Notes: a model not told the origin generated them from the sequence alone. DNA of 39,480 nucleotides from Anaerolineales bacterium (GCA_016789175.1 JAEURK010000182.1:1-39480), one strand, 5' to 3'; counted from the stretch's first letter, positions 16,614 through 25,936 are shown. Translations and numbers: made by a program.

Positions 16614-16731
16614 CGCTTTCTCCACCCGGCGGCCCAGGCCTGGTCCGCCCGCAGCGCGACGTGTCGCGCCGGAATCTGTCGCATGCTGGGCGCAGCGCAT
16701 TCAGCATGACGTTCAGACAGGAGAAACGACG

Positions 16732-18288
16732 ATGAACGACCTACGACTCTTCCCCCAACCCTGGGGCGGCCTGGCCGCGCTGTCCAGCGCGACCCTGGGC
16801 CTCGGCATGCTCGCCATTGCTTACGGTCTGATCGGGCCCGCTGCGATGGCGGACCCCGCGCAGTTGGCCGAGCTGGCCCGCGTCCATGCAGAACCGCTGG
16901 TCATGCAAGATCTGTTCAAGTTGGGCTCGGCGGGCACGGCAGCGGTGCTGGCGGTATCCGTTCACCAGCGACTGACCCGGACGACACCGGGCCGTGTGCC
17001 GGTGGCGGCGGCTTTCGGCCTGGCCGCTGCCCTCTGTCTGTTCGCCAACGCCGCGCTCAGTCTGCGCGCGCTCTGGCTTTCCGCCGACGATCTGCGCCTG
17101 GCCGGCGTCAGCCTGATCGACTGGCTGGGTTTGGCGACGTTGCTGCTCAACGGCGTCTGGTACGGTCTCGTGAACACCCTGGCGTGGCGGCGTCAGGCGT
17201 GGTCCCGCGGGCTATGTCTGCTGGGGCTCGCAGCCGCGGTTCTCAGTTTCATCCCGCCGCTGGCGCCGCTGCTCTTGGTGCTGGGCGTGATGTGGTCGAC
17301 GGGGCTGGGTTGGTCCTGGCTGCGCGAAGCGGCGACGGCCGGGGCGCTGCCGGCAAGCTCGGACTGGCGCTGGCGTGGCCTGAGCTGGGCGCCGGCCGTG
17401 ATCCTCGCCGGTTACGCGCTGTTCTTGCTCACAGGGTTGTCGCTCGGCGGCCTGGGACGCGTGCACGCGTGGCTGGATCTGCAGGTTCTGCTGCCGCTCC
17501 TGGGTGCGCTTGTCTTGATGATCACCATTCTGTATGTCGGCGCGACCCGTCGCCTGAATCGAACGCTGACCACGACGGGCGGCCTGGCCATGCTGGCGCT
17601 GCTGCCGGCGGTCCAGCTGGTGGCGCCTGTGGCTGCCTATCCGGCGTCGCGTGAGGAGCTGCAACCGGCGATCACAGTGCGCCTGCCTGCCGCGGGCCCG
17701 CTCAAAGTGCTCTGGGGCGGAGAGTCATTGGGCACGAACTACCACGCCGCGTTCGCCGATCAACGTTGGGCCTATGATCTGACGCGGGCACCCTACCTCA
17801 CCGGAAGCCCGCGGCTTGAAGACTATGGCTGCTACGGCATGCCGGTCATCGCGCCGATCGATGCGTTGGTTTCCAGCACGCACGACGGTGAACCCGATAA
17901 CATTCCGGGCATGGCCTCCAACAACGTCGAATCGCCCGAGGGCAATCGGGTCGTGCTGCGGCTCGAGACCGGCACGTACCTGATCCTCGCGCACCTCCAG
18001 CCGGGCAGCCTGCAGGTCGCGGCCGGCGATGTCGTCGCCGCCGGGCACGTCCTGGCCCGATGCGGAAACTCGGGCAACACCAGCGAGCCGCATCTCCACA
18101 TCCACCATCAGCGCCAGGATCCGGCCGTGACCCCGATGAACCTTGCAGAGGGCCTGCCGCTTGACTTCATCGGCCCAAACGGACCCTGGATGCCCGAAGG
18201 CGGAATCCAGATGCGCGACGGGCAGCCGCTGGGCGTGGGCGTGGTGATCGAAGATCTCACGGGGCGTTCACCGGCGATGGCTCCGTGA
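16732..18288 (+). CDS. Polytopic membrane protein with C-terminal M23 peptidase domain
   Basis: 518 residues from ATG 16732, preceded by AGGAGA; an upstream open frame from 16549 lacks any ribosome site. Residues 1-~300 contain about eight to ten hydrophobic helices. Residues ~320-500 are a LytM/M23 metallopeptidase domain. Zinc ligands are probably His338 and Asp349 (NYHAAFADQRWAYDL) plus His456/His458 in HLHIHH, with a catalytic His421 in LILAHLQPG and the GNSGNTSEPHLH context. M23 enzymes cut peptidoglycan cross-links; the domain should face outside. Coupling to a multi-span domain suggests cell-wall turnover linked to membrane sensing. It lies downstream of the two-component group. Confidence 0.82.
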   Translation: MNDLRLFPQPWGGLAALSSATLGLGMLAIAYGLIGPAAMADPAQLAELARVHAEPLVMQDLFKLGSAGTAAVLAVSVHQRLTRTTPGRVPVAAAFGLAAALCLFANAALSLRALWLSADDLRLAGVSLIDWLGLATLLLNGVWYGLVNTLAWRRQAWSRGLCLLGLAAAVLSFIPPLAPLLLVLGVMWSTGLGWSWLREAATAGALPASSDWRWRGLSWAPAVILAGYALFLLTGLSLGGLGRVHAWLDLQVLLPLLGALVLMITILYVGATRRLNRTLTTTGGLAMLALLPAVQLVAPVAAYPASREELQPAITVRLPAAGPLKVLWGGESLGTNYHAAFADQRWAYDLTRAPYLTGSPRLEDYGCYGMPVIAPIDALVSSTHDGEPDNIPGMASNNVESPEGNRVVLRLETGTYLILAHLQPGSLQVAAGDVVAAGHVLARCGNSGNTSEPHLHIHHQRQDPAVTPMNLAEGLPLDFIGPNGPWMPEGGIQMRDGQPLGVGVVIEDLTGRSPAMAP

Positions 18289-18376
18289 CGATCCAGCGTC
18301 GTTGATCGGTCTCGAGACGCCCTGCCTGCAGTTGCCGAACGGGTCGACCCCGTTGGGAAGTCTGGTTGTCGTCCCG

Positions 18377-21300
18377 TCACGAGCTGGCCAGAATATGGCG
18401 CACGACATCGAGAAGCGATTGGGACCGACCACGCTCGAGGGCGATGGCAACGGCGGCGACGGGCAGGTTTCTAGATAGGTCGGGCAACAGCGCTCGTGCG
18501 GCGGCCACGGTCTCGGAGACCGCCGCCGGATCATGGAGCGGCAGCGCTAGCCATTCCAAGGCAACGATGGCGTCTCCCGACCTGGCGGCCAGCAACGCCA
18601 GCGTGACCAGAGCGTCCAGCGCCACGAAGTCGAATTGGCCCGCCTGGGCTTCCGCGAGGGCTGCCCGCACGTTGCGCCGGGCAGCCTCGTCGTGCCCAAG
18701 GCGGGCCTCTACCGAGCCCAGGTTGTTCAGGGCCAGCGCGATGCCCAGACGATGGCCGCTCTCGCGATGGACGGCCAGCGCCTGCTGGTAATACTCGCGC
18801 TCTTCGGTGAAGCGACCGGCCCGGCGGGCCGCGGCCCCAAGGTTCGTCAACACCGCGCCGGTGCGGCGGGCATCGTTGTACTCACGCGAGATCACCAGGG
18901 CTTCCTCGAGCAGCGACACAGCCTGCGTGTCGTCGCCGTGGTCCACCAGAGCCGTCGACAGGTTGATCAGGCTAGACGCCACCCCCACCCGGTCGCCGAG
19001 TGCGCGCCGCAGGGCCAGGCACTCGCGGTGAAGCTCTATCGCCGCGGCCGAATCGCCCATGTCGCTGACGACCACGCCCAGGTTGTTGAGCGCGCCGGCC
19101 TCTTCGTCGCGCAGGGCGTGCTCGCGGGCCACTGTCAACTGCTCGCTGTGGAACCCGCGGGCTCGCTCAAACTGGCCCGCGGCGCGCGCGGCCGTGCCGA
19201 GCCCATTCAAGCACCGGGCCAGTTGCCGCGGCTCGACCACGCGCTCGAAGTCCTCGCGGCCCGCCTCAAAGAGCGACACAGCTGTGTCGGACTGGCCGAG
19301 CTCCAACAGGAAGCGGGCGCGCGCCACGCTCAGACGAGCCGCCAAATGGCCGGGCTCGTCGGTCGTCGCCGGATCCCGACCCAGCGCCTCGGCAGCGCGT
19401 GATAACCAATCCACGCCCTCGCGGAAATGGCCGCGGACGTGCATGAACTGAAAGACGCCTTCGAGCATCCGGCTGACATCCGCCCACCGGCCATGGGCGC
19501 TCGCCCAATCCCAGGCCGCACGTACGTTGTCGAGGTCGTCGGCCATGATCGACATCCAGGAGCTCTGAGCGCCGGGCGCCGTGGCCGTCTGCGTGAGCGC
19601 CGCCAGCCAACTCGCGAACCAGCCGCTGTGCCGGTTGTGGAGTTCAGCGCTGAGACCGGGTTCGAGCGCCAACGCCTCGTCGGCGTATCGCCGCAGGACC
19701 TCGTGGAGGTCAAAGCGCCCGCCGCTCTGGCGCACCAGAGATTTGTCGACCAGCGCCGCCAGGGCCTGCGGCGTGGTCCGAGCGATCTGGCTCGCGGCCT
19801 CCGCCGTGAACCCGCGCGGGAAGACGGCCAGGGCGACGAACACCCGGCGCTCATCCATCCCCAGAGCTGCCACCGAAGTTTCGACCACGGCCCGCAGGCT
19901 GCGCTGCCGCTCCGGCACGTCGCGGTGACGCGTCACCAGGAAGTCGGTACTGCGGCGGATTTCAGCGACGATCTCGGCGCAGTCCAGAGCGCCCAGGCGG
20001 GCCGCTGCCAGTTCGATGCCCAACGGCAAGCCTTCGACCATCCGGCAGATCTCGCGGATCGCTGCGGCCTGCTCGTCACCGGCAGGGATCGAGCGTCGCT
20101 GGCGTTCGACGACCTGCAGGAACAGCTGTCCGGCGGAATAGGTCGCCGGGTCCGCCCCGGGTTCCGTCGACAACGCCAACCCATCCAGGGCGAACACCCA
20201 CTCGCTCTGAAGGTCCAGGCGCTCGCGCGAGGTCACCACGATCTTCACGTCGGGCGCGGCGCGCAGGATGTCGGAGAGCAGCTCGGCCGACTCAACGAGA
20301 TGCTCGAAGTTGTCCAGGACGAGCAGGAGCTCGCGGGCGCCCAGTGCGTTCAACAATTGCTTCTTGATGTTGCCAGCTCGCAGCACCAGGCCGATGGCGT
20401 CCGCCAGGTGCTCGATCAGATCCTCGGGGCTGGCCGTGCTCAGCGACACAAACCAGCACCCATTTAGGAAAGTCTCCACGGTGGCAGCGGCGAGCTGCGT
20501 CGCCAGGCGGGTCTTGCCGATCCCGCCCGGCCCGATCAGCGTGACCAGACGACAGGCCGGGTCAGCCAGGCGTTGTTGGAGCTGGGCAAGCTCGCCTTCC
20601 CGACCCACAAAGCCCGTCAGGTTGCCCGGTAGATTGTGTCGAGGACCACGCTGCGCCGACTTGAGTCGCTCGTACAGCGCTGTGGTTTCGGCCGACGGTT
20701 CGACGCCCAACTCCTGCGCCAGCACCTGGCGACAGATCGCGTACTGCGCCAAGGCCGCCGAGCGCTGACCGGTGCGGGCCCTGAGCCGCATGAGTTGTCG
20801 GTGCGCTTCCTCGCGCCAGGGGTCGAGCGCGAGCAGGCGCACGGCGGTCTCGACTGCTCGGCTGTACTCACCGCGCGCCGTCAGGTGCCCGGTCAGCGCA
20901 TGCAGTGTGTGCAGCACCAGCTCGCGATAGCGGGCGCGTTGTAGCAGCACCCACTCCTCGAATTCCGGCGCATCGCGAACGACGAACCCGGCCAGGAAGT
21001 CGCCGACGTACAAGGCGCTGGCCGCTCGCCAGCGCTCACCTTGGGCATCCGGCGCAAGCCCCTCATCCGCGTTCAAGGAATCCAGGAAGGCCTCGACATC
21101 GACCCAGCAAATCCCTGCAGGGTGAAAGGCCACGGTCTCGCGATCGATGCGGAGGTAGGGCCCAACGAGCTTGCGCAGGTTGGTCAGCGTCTGGCGCAGG
21201 TTGTTGCGCGCGTCGGCATCGGGGAGTCCGCCCCACAACAGGGTGGCCAGGGTTTCGCGCGATTGTGGGCGGCGCTCGACGGCCAGAAACGCCAGCAGCG

Positions 21301-21394
21301 CCGCCACCTTGTGCGACGTGAACCCGGTCAGGGGTGAACCGCCGAGGGTCAGCTGCAAACCGCCAAAGAGCCGGATCTCGAGGCCTGAGTCCAT
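18377..21394 (-). CDS. SARP-type regulator with BTAD, NB-ARC ATPase and TPR domains (AfsR-like)
   Basis: 1005 residues, ATG at 21394. Residues ~1-100 form the SARP winged helix (IRLFGGLQLTLGG, HKVAALLAFLAV, RNNLRQTLTNLRKL). BTAD helices span ~105-250. An NB-ARC ATPase follows with P-loop GPGGIGKT (~289-296), Walker B LLLVLDNFEHL and TSRERL sensor. Residues ~610-960 are TPR repeats (ALNNLGVVV, SSLINLSTALV, AVLTNLGAAAR). The family acts as ATP-dependent transcription activators in secondary metabolism or development. Unlike the other giant regulator in the window it has no C-terminal HTH. It is convergent with the M23 gene and downstream of the amidase gene on the same strand. The target is unknown. 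Confidence 0.88.
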   Translation of the reverse strand: MDSGLEIRLFGGLQLTLGGSPLTGFTSHKVAALLAFLAVERRPQSRETLATLLWGGLPDADARNNLRQTLTNLRKLVGPYLRIDRETVAFHPAGICWVDVEAFLDSLNADEGLAPDAQGERWRAASALYVGDFLAGFVVRDAPEFEEWVLLQRARYRELVLHTLHALTGHLTARGEYSRAVETAVRLLALDPWREEAHRQLMRLRARTGQRSAALAQYAICRQVLAQELGVEPSAETTALYERLKSAQRGPRHNLPGNLTGFVGREGELAQLQQRLADPACRLVTLIGPGGIGKTRLATQLAAATVETFLNGCWFVSLSTASPEDLIEHLADAIGLVLRAGNIKKQLLNALGARELLLVLDNFEHLVESAELLSDILRAAPDVKIVVTSRERLDLQSEWVFALDGLALSTEPGADPATYSAGQLFLQVVERQRRSIPAGDEQAAAIREICRMVEGLPLGIELAAARLGALDCAEIVAEIRRSTDFLVTRHRDVPERQRSLRAVVETSVAALGMDERRVFVALAVFPRGFTAEAASQIARTTPQALAALVDKSLVRQSGGRFDLHEVLRRYADEALALEPGLSAELHNRHSGWFASWLAALTQTATAPGAQSSWMSIMADDLDNVRAAWDWASAHGRWADVSRMLEGVFQFMHVRGHFREGVDWLSRAAEALGRDPATTDEPGHLAARLSVARARFLLELGQSDTAVSLFEAGREDFERVVEPRQLARCLNGLGTAARAAGQFERARGFHSEQLTVAREHALRDEEAGALNNLGVVVSDMGDSAAAIELHRECLALRRALGDRVGVASSLINLSTALVDHGDDTQAVSLLEEALVISREYNDARRTGAVLTNLGAAARRAGRFTEEREYYQQALAVHRESGHRLGIALALNNLGSVEARLGHDEAARRNVRAALAEAQAGQFDFVALDALVTLALLAARSGDAIVALEWLALPLHDPAAVSETVAAARALLPDLSRNLPVAAVAIALERGRSQSLLDVVRHILASS

Positions 21395-21434
21395 AGAGCA
21401 GCTGTGCGTGATCCCGCAAGGCCGCCGGAAGGAA

Positions 21435-21468
21435 TGGCCGGCAGGATAGCACAGCCGTGGCCGGCAGG
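21435..21468 (-). repeat. Direct repeat in front of the SARP/NB-ARC regulator
   Basis: An exact 11-bp repeat TGGCCGGCAGG at 21435-21445 and 21458-21468 (23-bp period) lies ~45-75 bp upstream of the regulator's ATG. A TGCTATCCT extended -10-like element lies between the copies on the minus strand. It is a possible autoregulatory site. Confidence 0.35.
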
Positions 21469-21532
21469 CCAGGGGCGGTTCAGTCTGGTCCCAGCGCGTT
21501 CGTCTGTTCGACGAAGCAGGCTCGACTCGGCG

Positions 21533-23101
21533 TCATACGGGCGGGTCAGCGGGGAAGTCGGGTTGGCAGCGGGCGTGTTGTTCGATGGCTCGCATCAGCG
21601 CCAGCACACGGTCTTCGCGCCACGGTGGCGCCGCGATCTGCACGCCGATGGGTAGACCCGCGCTGCCGCGCTCCACGACCCGAGCCAGTTGTTCGGTCCT
21701 CTCGCGGCTGTCCGGTCGATCGCTCTCCTCGCCGGGACGAACCCGGGTCACCGGCACGACCCCGGCCGGCCATCCCAGGACGTTGAAGAGCAGGCAGGAC
21801 CCCCAGAAGTCAGCCAGTCCACGGGTATCGCCGTGACGCACGGCCGGCAGCGGCGAGGCCGGAAGCAGGATCGCATCGAATCCGCCGGCCTCCAGGGCGT
21901 CTCGCATCCGCTGTTCGTAAGCCAGTCGATCGCCGGCCAGGTCGAGGTAGCCGGCCGCGCTCTGTTTGGATGCGGCCTGGAGCATGCGGCTCAGTCGCCC
22001 CGCTCCGCGGCTCTTCAGCAGGCGGCCGAGCACGGGAAGCAGCGCGTTCGGCAGGCGCGCCAGCTGCAGATTGGGTTCGACCAAATCGATCGGTGCTTCG
22101 CCGGACAGGGTCTGGGCCAGGGAGGCGAAACCGGTGGCAGCCATGATTCGGAAGAACAGGAGCACGCCATCCGTGGTGTCCGGCGCCCCAGTCCACTCAA
22201 CCACGGATGTCCCCGCCGCGCGCAGGGCGTCGGCCGACTCGCGGAGCGCGCGACGGATGGCCGGTGACGGGACCCAATCGCTGACCTGAGGGAGTAGCGC
22301 GACCCGCAGTCGCCGAAGATCGACGTCGGCCGGGTCGGCAAATGGCACGGGCACCTGGTGGACCGATGGGTGCGCCACGCCGTGGTCGACCATCACGCGC
22401 AGCGCCAGAGTCAGGTCGTCGACCTGTCGGGCGAGGGGGCCGGGCTGCGCCACGATCACTTCGGCGCCTTCCGCGGTCCGGACAGGGAAGCGATCGCCGG
22501 GTGGCAGGCGCCGGGCGGTCGGCCGAATCGTGCAGAGACCGCAATACGCGGCCGGGATGCGCAGGCTGCCGCCAAAGTCGCCGCCGAGCCCCAACGGCGA
22601 TCCGCCGGCCGCAATCAGGGCCGCCTCGCCGCCGCTGCTCCCGCCCGCGGTCCGCGCCAGGTCCCAGGGATTATGGGTGCGTCCCCAGATGCGGTTGTCC
22701 GTCTCGATTGTGGCGAGGGTCTGGGGCACATTGGTCTTGCCCAATACGATCGCTCCGGCCCGGCGCAGGGCTGCGACCATTGAACCATCCCGGGTTGCGA
22801 CCCTGTCGCGCAGGCGGGACAGGCCGAGGGTTGTGGGCAAGCCGGCCACGTCGAACTGATCCTTGATCGTGACGGGTACGCCGTGGAGCGCGCCCAGCGG
22901 ATCACCGCGGCGCTGGACGGCATCCGCCGCGTCGGCTTCACGCCGGGCCTCCTCAAAGCGAGGCATCACCAGGGCATTGAGTTGCGGATTGACGCTTTCG
23001 ATTCGGTGGATGTGCGCCTCGAGGATGTCTCGGGCCGAACGTGCCCCGGAACGGATGGAATGGACGATCGCTGTGGCGGATGGAAACCGGGTGTCGGGCA
23101 T
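21533..23101 (-). CDS. Amidase-signature family amidase
   Basis: 522 residues from ATG 23101, with GGAG upstream; longer upstream frames run into the cytochrome gene and are rejected. The amidase-signature Ser-Ser-Lys triad is complete: Lys80 (GVPVTIKDQFD), cis-Ser155 (RTAGGSSGGEA) and nucleophile Ser179 (GGDFGGSLRIPA). The 24-residue spacing between the two serines is that of GatA. It hydrolyses an amide bond in the cytoplasm; the substrate cannot be told. It is not the GatA subunit of tRNA amidotransferase by context, as no gatB/gatC is near. It lies 50 bp downstream of a diheme cytochrome and is probably in its operon. Confidence 0.88.
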   Translation of the reverse strand: MPDTRFPSATAIVHSIRSGARSARDILEAHIHRIESVNPQLNALVMPRFEEARREADAADAVQRRGDPLGALHGVPVTIKDQFDVAGLPTTLGLSRLRDRVATRDGSMVAALRRAGAIVLGKTNVPQTLATIETDNRIWGRTHNPWDLARTAGGSSGGEAALIAAGGSPLGLGGDFGGSLRIPAAYCGLCTIRPTARRLPPGDRFPVRTAEGAEVIVAQPGPLARQVDDLTLALRVMVDHGVAHPSVHQVPVPFADPADVDLRRLRVALLPQVSDWVPSPAIRRALRESADALRAAGTSVVEWTGAPDTTDGVLLFFRIMAATGFASLAQTLSGEAPIDLVEPNLQLARLPNALLPVLGRLLKSRGAGRLSRMLQAASKQSAAGYLDLAGDRLAYEQRMRDALEAGGFDAILLPASPLPAVRHGDTRGLADFWGSCLLFNVLGWPAGVVPVTRVRPGEESDRPDSRERTEQLARVVERGSAGLPIGVQIAAPPWREDRVLALMRAIEQHARCQPDFPADPPV

Positions 23102-23151
23102 GCTGTGTTCTCCAAGATGCATGATCGGGTCGTGGCGGCGCCCGATCACCG

Positions 23152-24045
23152 TCAGGGCGCCTCGGCGCGGGCGGGCAGGCTTTGCAAATAGAGCCAGATC
23201 ACCTTGAGTTCGTCGTCCGTCAGTTGAGCCAGGTACTGCGAGGGCATGGCCTCGCTCAACCGTCGACCGGCCGGCGTCACGCCCGTGCGCACGGCGGCGA
23301 AAAACTCGGCCTCGGACCAGGTGCCGAGTTCGCCGCCCGGCGTCAGGTTGGGCGCAAACGGCGCGCCGGGCTCCGCGGGCTGGTGGCCGGCGAGGGTTTC
23401 CCCGTGACAACCCGCGCAGCCATGGGCATGCGCCAGATACTCGCCATAGTTCACGGTGACGCCTGCGGGCGGCGCGGCCGGTCGCTCGTCGTGGGCGATG
23501 GTCTCGGCGTAGAGCAGGTTTTCGAACGCGCCGACGGCGTAGAGCAGCTTGGCCAGCGGCGTCAGGGAGCGCGTGCGTGTCTCACGATCCACAGCCGGCA
23601 CCGTCTGGAGATAGGCGATGAGGCTGCCCAGGTCGGTATCGCTGAGGTAATAAAACTCGTTGGACGGCATGATGAAGGTCGGGGTCCCGTCGAGGCGCAC
23701 GCCGTGCCGGATGGCCCGGACCCAGTCCGCGGCCTGGTAACGCGCGCCAAGGCCGCCCCGACCGGTTGTCAGGTTTGGCGCATCCACAACCCCGAGGGCC
23801 TCGTCCTCGAAGAGCGGGCCGCCGCCCAGATCCGGGCCGTGGCAACCCTGGCAATGCATTTCAGCCCAACGCCGACCGACGTCGAGGCTCACTGTGTCGC
23901 CGGGCTTCGCCACGGCCTCGGCCTGGAGGGTGTAGACGCGATTGAAGCGCAGGTCCGTGCTGATCATCAGCCCGGCTGCGACCAGGAACAGCCCGATCAC
24001 CAACCCGCCCACGGTGATCCCAATCCACTTGAGTACGTTGCGCAT
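23152..24045 (-). CDS. Membrane-anchored diheme cytochrome c
   Basis: 297 residues from ATG 24045, preceded by GAGAGGAG; a TTG six bases earlier is rejected. One N-terminal helix (~5-28) anchors it. Two class I cytochrome c domains follow. Heme 1 is C65-x2-C68-H69 with a Met ligand in FIMPSNEF. Heme 2 is C210-x2-C213-H214 with Met in SEAMPSQYL. Each ends with the typical (L/T)DTDLGSLIAYL or TDDELKVIWLYL helix. It resembles the electron-transfer subunits of periplasmic dehydrogenases. It lies between a small conserved protein and an amidase on the same strand. The partner oxidoreductase is not visible here. Confidence 0.88.
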   Translation of the reverse strand: MRNVLKWIGITVGGLVIGLFLVAAGLMISTDLRFNRVYTLQAEAVAKPGDTVSLDVGRRWAEMHCQGCHGPDLGGGPLFEDEALGVVDAPNLTTGRGGLGARYQAADWVRAIRHGVRLDGTPTFIMPSNEFYYLSDTDLGSLIAYLQTVPAVDRETRTRSLTPLAKLLYAVGAFENLLYAETIAHDERPAAPPAGVTVNYGEYLAHAHGCAGCHGETLAGHQPAEPGAPFAPNLTPGGELGTWSEAEFFAAVRTGVTPAGRRLSEAMPSQYLAQLTDDELKVIWLYLQSLPARAEAP

Positions 24046-24154
24046 GTCCAACTCCTCTCGAATGAGCCGAATGGTCCGAGCGCCGGGCGAAGGGTTGCCC
24101 CGGTATGGTTCGCCGGGGCACCCGACACAAATGCGTCCGCCCCGGCGCGGAAGG

Positions 24155-24370
24155 CTATGGGTCCACGGGCGCCGCGATCAGCGCTCGCAGGTGATCGATC
24201 AATGCCTCCAGCGAACCGAATCCGCGTCGATCGGTGGCCTGAAGGCTTTCCAGGCTGAAACGCCAGGTCGGTTCAGCCGCGTCCAGCTCCTGCCAGAGGC
24301 ATAAAACCAGGACGTGGTAGCGCGGCCTGCGTGGTGACAAGGCGGTGAATGGGTGCCTCGGCGGGGTCAT
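24155..24370 (-). CDS. Small conserved protein (TWRFSLES...GFGSLEAL type)
   Basis: 71 residues. It contains the pattern YHVLVLCLWQE...PTWRFSLESLQATDRRGFGSLEALIDHL. This is recognisable from many short bacterial hypothetical proteins, common in Chloroflexota, of the form LW.E...PWR.SLED..TG.R.GF.sLe.L..fL. Function is unknown. It has no signal or membrane span. It is the first gene of the group leading to the diheme cytochrome (110-bp gap). The start ATG 24370 has only a weak ribosome site. Confidence 0.7.
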   Translation of the reverse strand: MTPPRHPFTALSPRRPRYHVLVLCLWQELDAAEPTWRFSLESLQATDRRGFGSLEALIDHLRALIAAPVDP

Positions 24371-24689
24371 GTCGGTTCCCGATGGAGGCAGCCTACACAG
24401 CCATCATTTGGAGATCGTTTGCCGACCCGGCTGATGGAACCTTTACGCTTCGACGGGTTCAGGGGTGTGCAGGCCCACCAGAGAGAGATCTGTGAGGCGA
24501 TCAGTCGCGAGCCCGACACGGGGTCCGCGCAATGGATTGGGTGGAGGGACACAACCCGATGGCATGGAGGCCTGCGTCTCCACAGGGGGAGCTCTCAGGG
24601 TGCATCCGCTGTGATGAGCCAGTTCCTATCCAGGGTGTCACTCGGTTGTGGAAACGGACATCCTGGATACCAATCGGCGTTACGCTTTT
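24371..24689. other. Non-coding spacer
   Basis: This lies between the divergent small-protein gene and the decayed ArsR-type gene. No frame here has convincing composition or motifs. It presumably holds the promoter of the small-protein operon; nothing else was seen. Confidence 0.5.
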
Positions 24690-24709
24690 ATTCAAATATT
24701 CTATTGAAT
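24690..24709. promoter_or_regulatory. ArsR-type operator before the decayed regulator
   Basis: ATTCAA-N8-TTGAAT forms a 20-bp AT-rich palindrome in otherwise GC-rich DNA. The geometry matches operators of the SqrR/BigR-like ArsR regulators (ATTC-type half sites). It stands ~20-30 bp before the pseudogene reading frame. An AAGGA ribosome site follows it. Confidence 0.6.
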
Positions 24710-24723
24710 AAGGAATATCAGCC

Positions 24724-25386
24724 ATCCCGATAAAAACGACTGTTTGAGCTCATCGCCTTTCTCGCGCAGGCGATCGCCAACCCGCACCGCCTGGAATTGC
24801 TCGACCTGCTTGTCCGGGCCCCGCGTAGCTTTGAGCAGCTGGCCACGACCGCTGCGCTCAGCGTGGCCAATGCCTCGCAGCACCTGCAGCGGCTCAAGCA
24901 CGCCGGGCTGGTGGTCGGCGAGCGCCAGGGCACCACCATCCGCTATCGCCTGGCCGACCCGACCGTGGCCCGGCTGTGGACCGAGTAGCGCCGTCTGGCC
25001 ATGGCCTAGCAGGCCGACGCGGAGTGCGCCCTGGATCGGTATCGCCGGGGTCGACGCCGCTACCCCGGGACCTCACTCAGGGAGCTCTGCGCCGGCCTGG
25101 CGCGCGGCACCGTGCTGCTGCTCGACGCCCGACCGATGCTCGAGCACGAGGCCAGGCACCTGCCCGGCGCCCTGTCGATCCCGCTCGCCGACCTTCCAAC
25201 GCGTCTCAAGACCCTGCCTAAGGACAAACTGATCGTCACCTACTGCCGGGCACGATCTGCATTGATGCCGACGAGGCTCTCGAGTTGGTGCTGGCCAACG
25301 GCCGCGGCAGCGCGCGGCTCGAGGAGAGCGGCGCCGAGTGGCGTGAGGCCGTCTACCGCGTCGAGCACAGCGCTTCAACCCACTGA
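24724..25386 (+). pseudogene. Decayed ArsR-rhodanese fusion regulator
   Basis: The remains encode an ArsR-type winged helix (ELIAFLAQAIANPHRLELL, SVANASQHLQRLKHAGLV, YRLADPTVARLW), a linker, and a rhodanese domain (LLLDARPMLEHEARHLPGAL, LIVTYCRA with the active Cys). This is the usual order in ArsR-rhodanese sulfur/metal regulators. Lesions: no start codon and an in-frame TAA at 24731 in a run of A, two in-frame TAG codons at 24986 and 25007 in the linker, and a one-base loss near 25256. Restoring that base joins YCRAR to CIDADEALELVLANGRGSARLEES, ending at a TGA at 25384. Several independent lesions mean a dead gene rather than recoding. The operator upstream is still intact. Confidence 0.85.
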
Positions 25387-25891
25387 ACACGCACGGCGTA
25401 AGTCGACGGTATCGCGCGTCTCGTGGCGTGAGGGACCATCTGGGGTCACCTCGCGAAGCGGATCAGATCGCACGCTAAGTGTTATACAAACCAGGGGGCA
25501 CAAGTCCACGCGAGCGTGGGAGTCTCACGAGGTGTACAAAGCGCATGCTATCGCGTTGCCATCCCGGCCAGGCCTTTTGGGGGCGAACAGAGAAAGCGGA
25601 CTTTTGCACGCTAAGGTGCAGGACAGGAGACACCTCCCCATTCAGGCAGAAGCGTTGGCGGTCACCCCGCGAAACGGAGTGAATCGTATAGTGGGCGTTA
25701 ACACAACCCGCGCATCGGCCGCAGTGTCCCTGTTCAGCGGGCCTGTTCCTCTTTCAGGCGTGTAGTTCTGTGTGAGGCGGATGTGCTTCCCGCCCAATGG
25801 CGAGTGGTGGGCAAGTGAGCATCGCCCCCTCCATGTCGCGGGATCTCAACACATCGTCTACTGCACGCTTTTCCGTTTCGTGAGGGGATCT
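25387..25891. other. Unexplained non-coding stretch
   Basis: About 500 bp with no convincing gene on either strand. It holds a small perfect hairpin CCACGC-GA-GCGTGG near 25510 and a repeated 10-mer GCACGCTAAG (near 25472 and 25607). The first part may be decayed coding DNA continuing from the pseudogene's neighbourhood. Not recognised as a known RNA or mobile element. Confidence 0.4.
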
Positions 25892-25936
25892 GATCGAGCA
25901 AATGTCCCGATGCTGACGCGGGGCATTTGCTCGATC
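25892..25936 (-). terminator. Long hairpin after the chromate-type operon
   Basis: A 17-bp stem with one mismatch (left arm 25892-25908, right arm 25920-25936) and an 11-base loop lies 18 bp past the stop of the last chrB-like gene. No U-tract follows on the minus strand, so it may act as a 3' stabiliser or factor-assisted terminator. Confidence 0.55.

Noticed and set aside
16549-16731. Upstream extension of the M23 membrane protein
   Set aside because: No ribosome site, overlaps the end of the pseudokinase, and AGGAGA precedes ATG 16732.
23102-23410. N-terminal extension of the amidase
   Set aside because: It overlaps the cytochrome c gene in another frame and lacks amidase-family similarity; ATG 23101 has a good ribosome site.
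24986-25009. Two in-frame TAG codons in the ArsR-rhodanese frame as possible recoding (readthrough or unusual amino acid)
   Set aside because: The same gene also has a TAA and missing start at its 5' end and a one-base deletion in the rhodanese part, so decay explains it better.
25112-25765. Stand-alone rhodanese gene
   Set aside because: The frame leaves the rhodanese fold at the one-base deletion near 25256; the downstream residues are unrelated, and the true remainder is in another frame.
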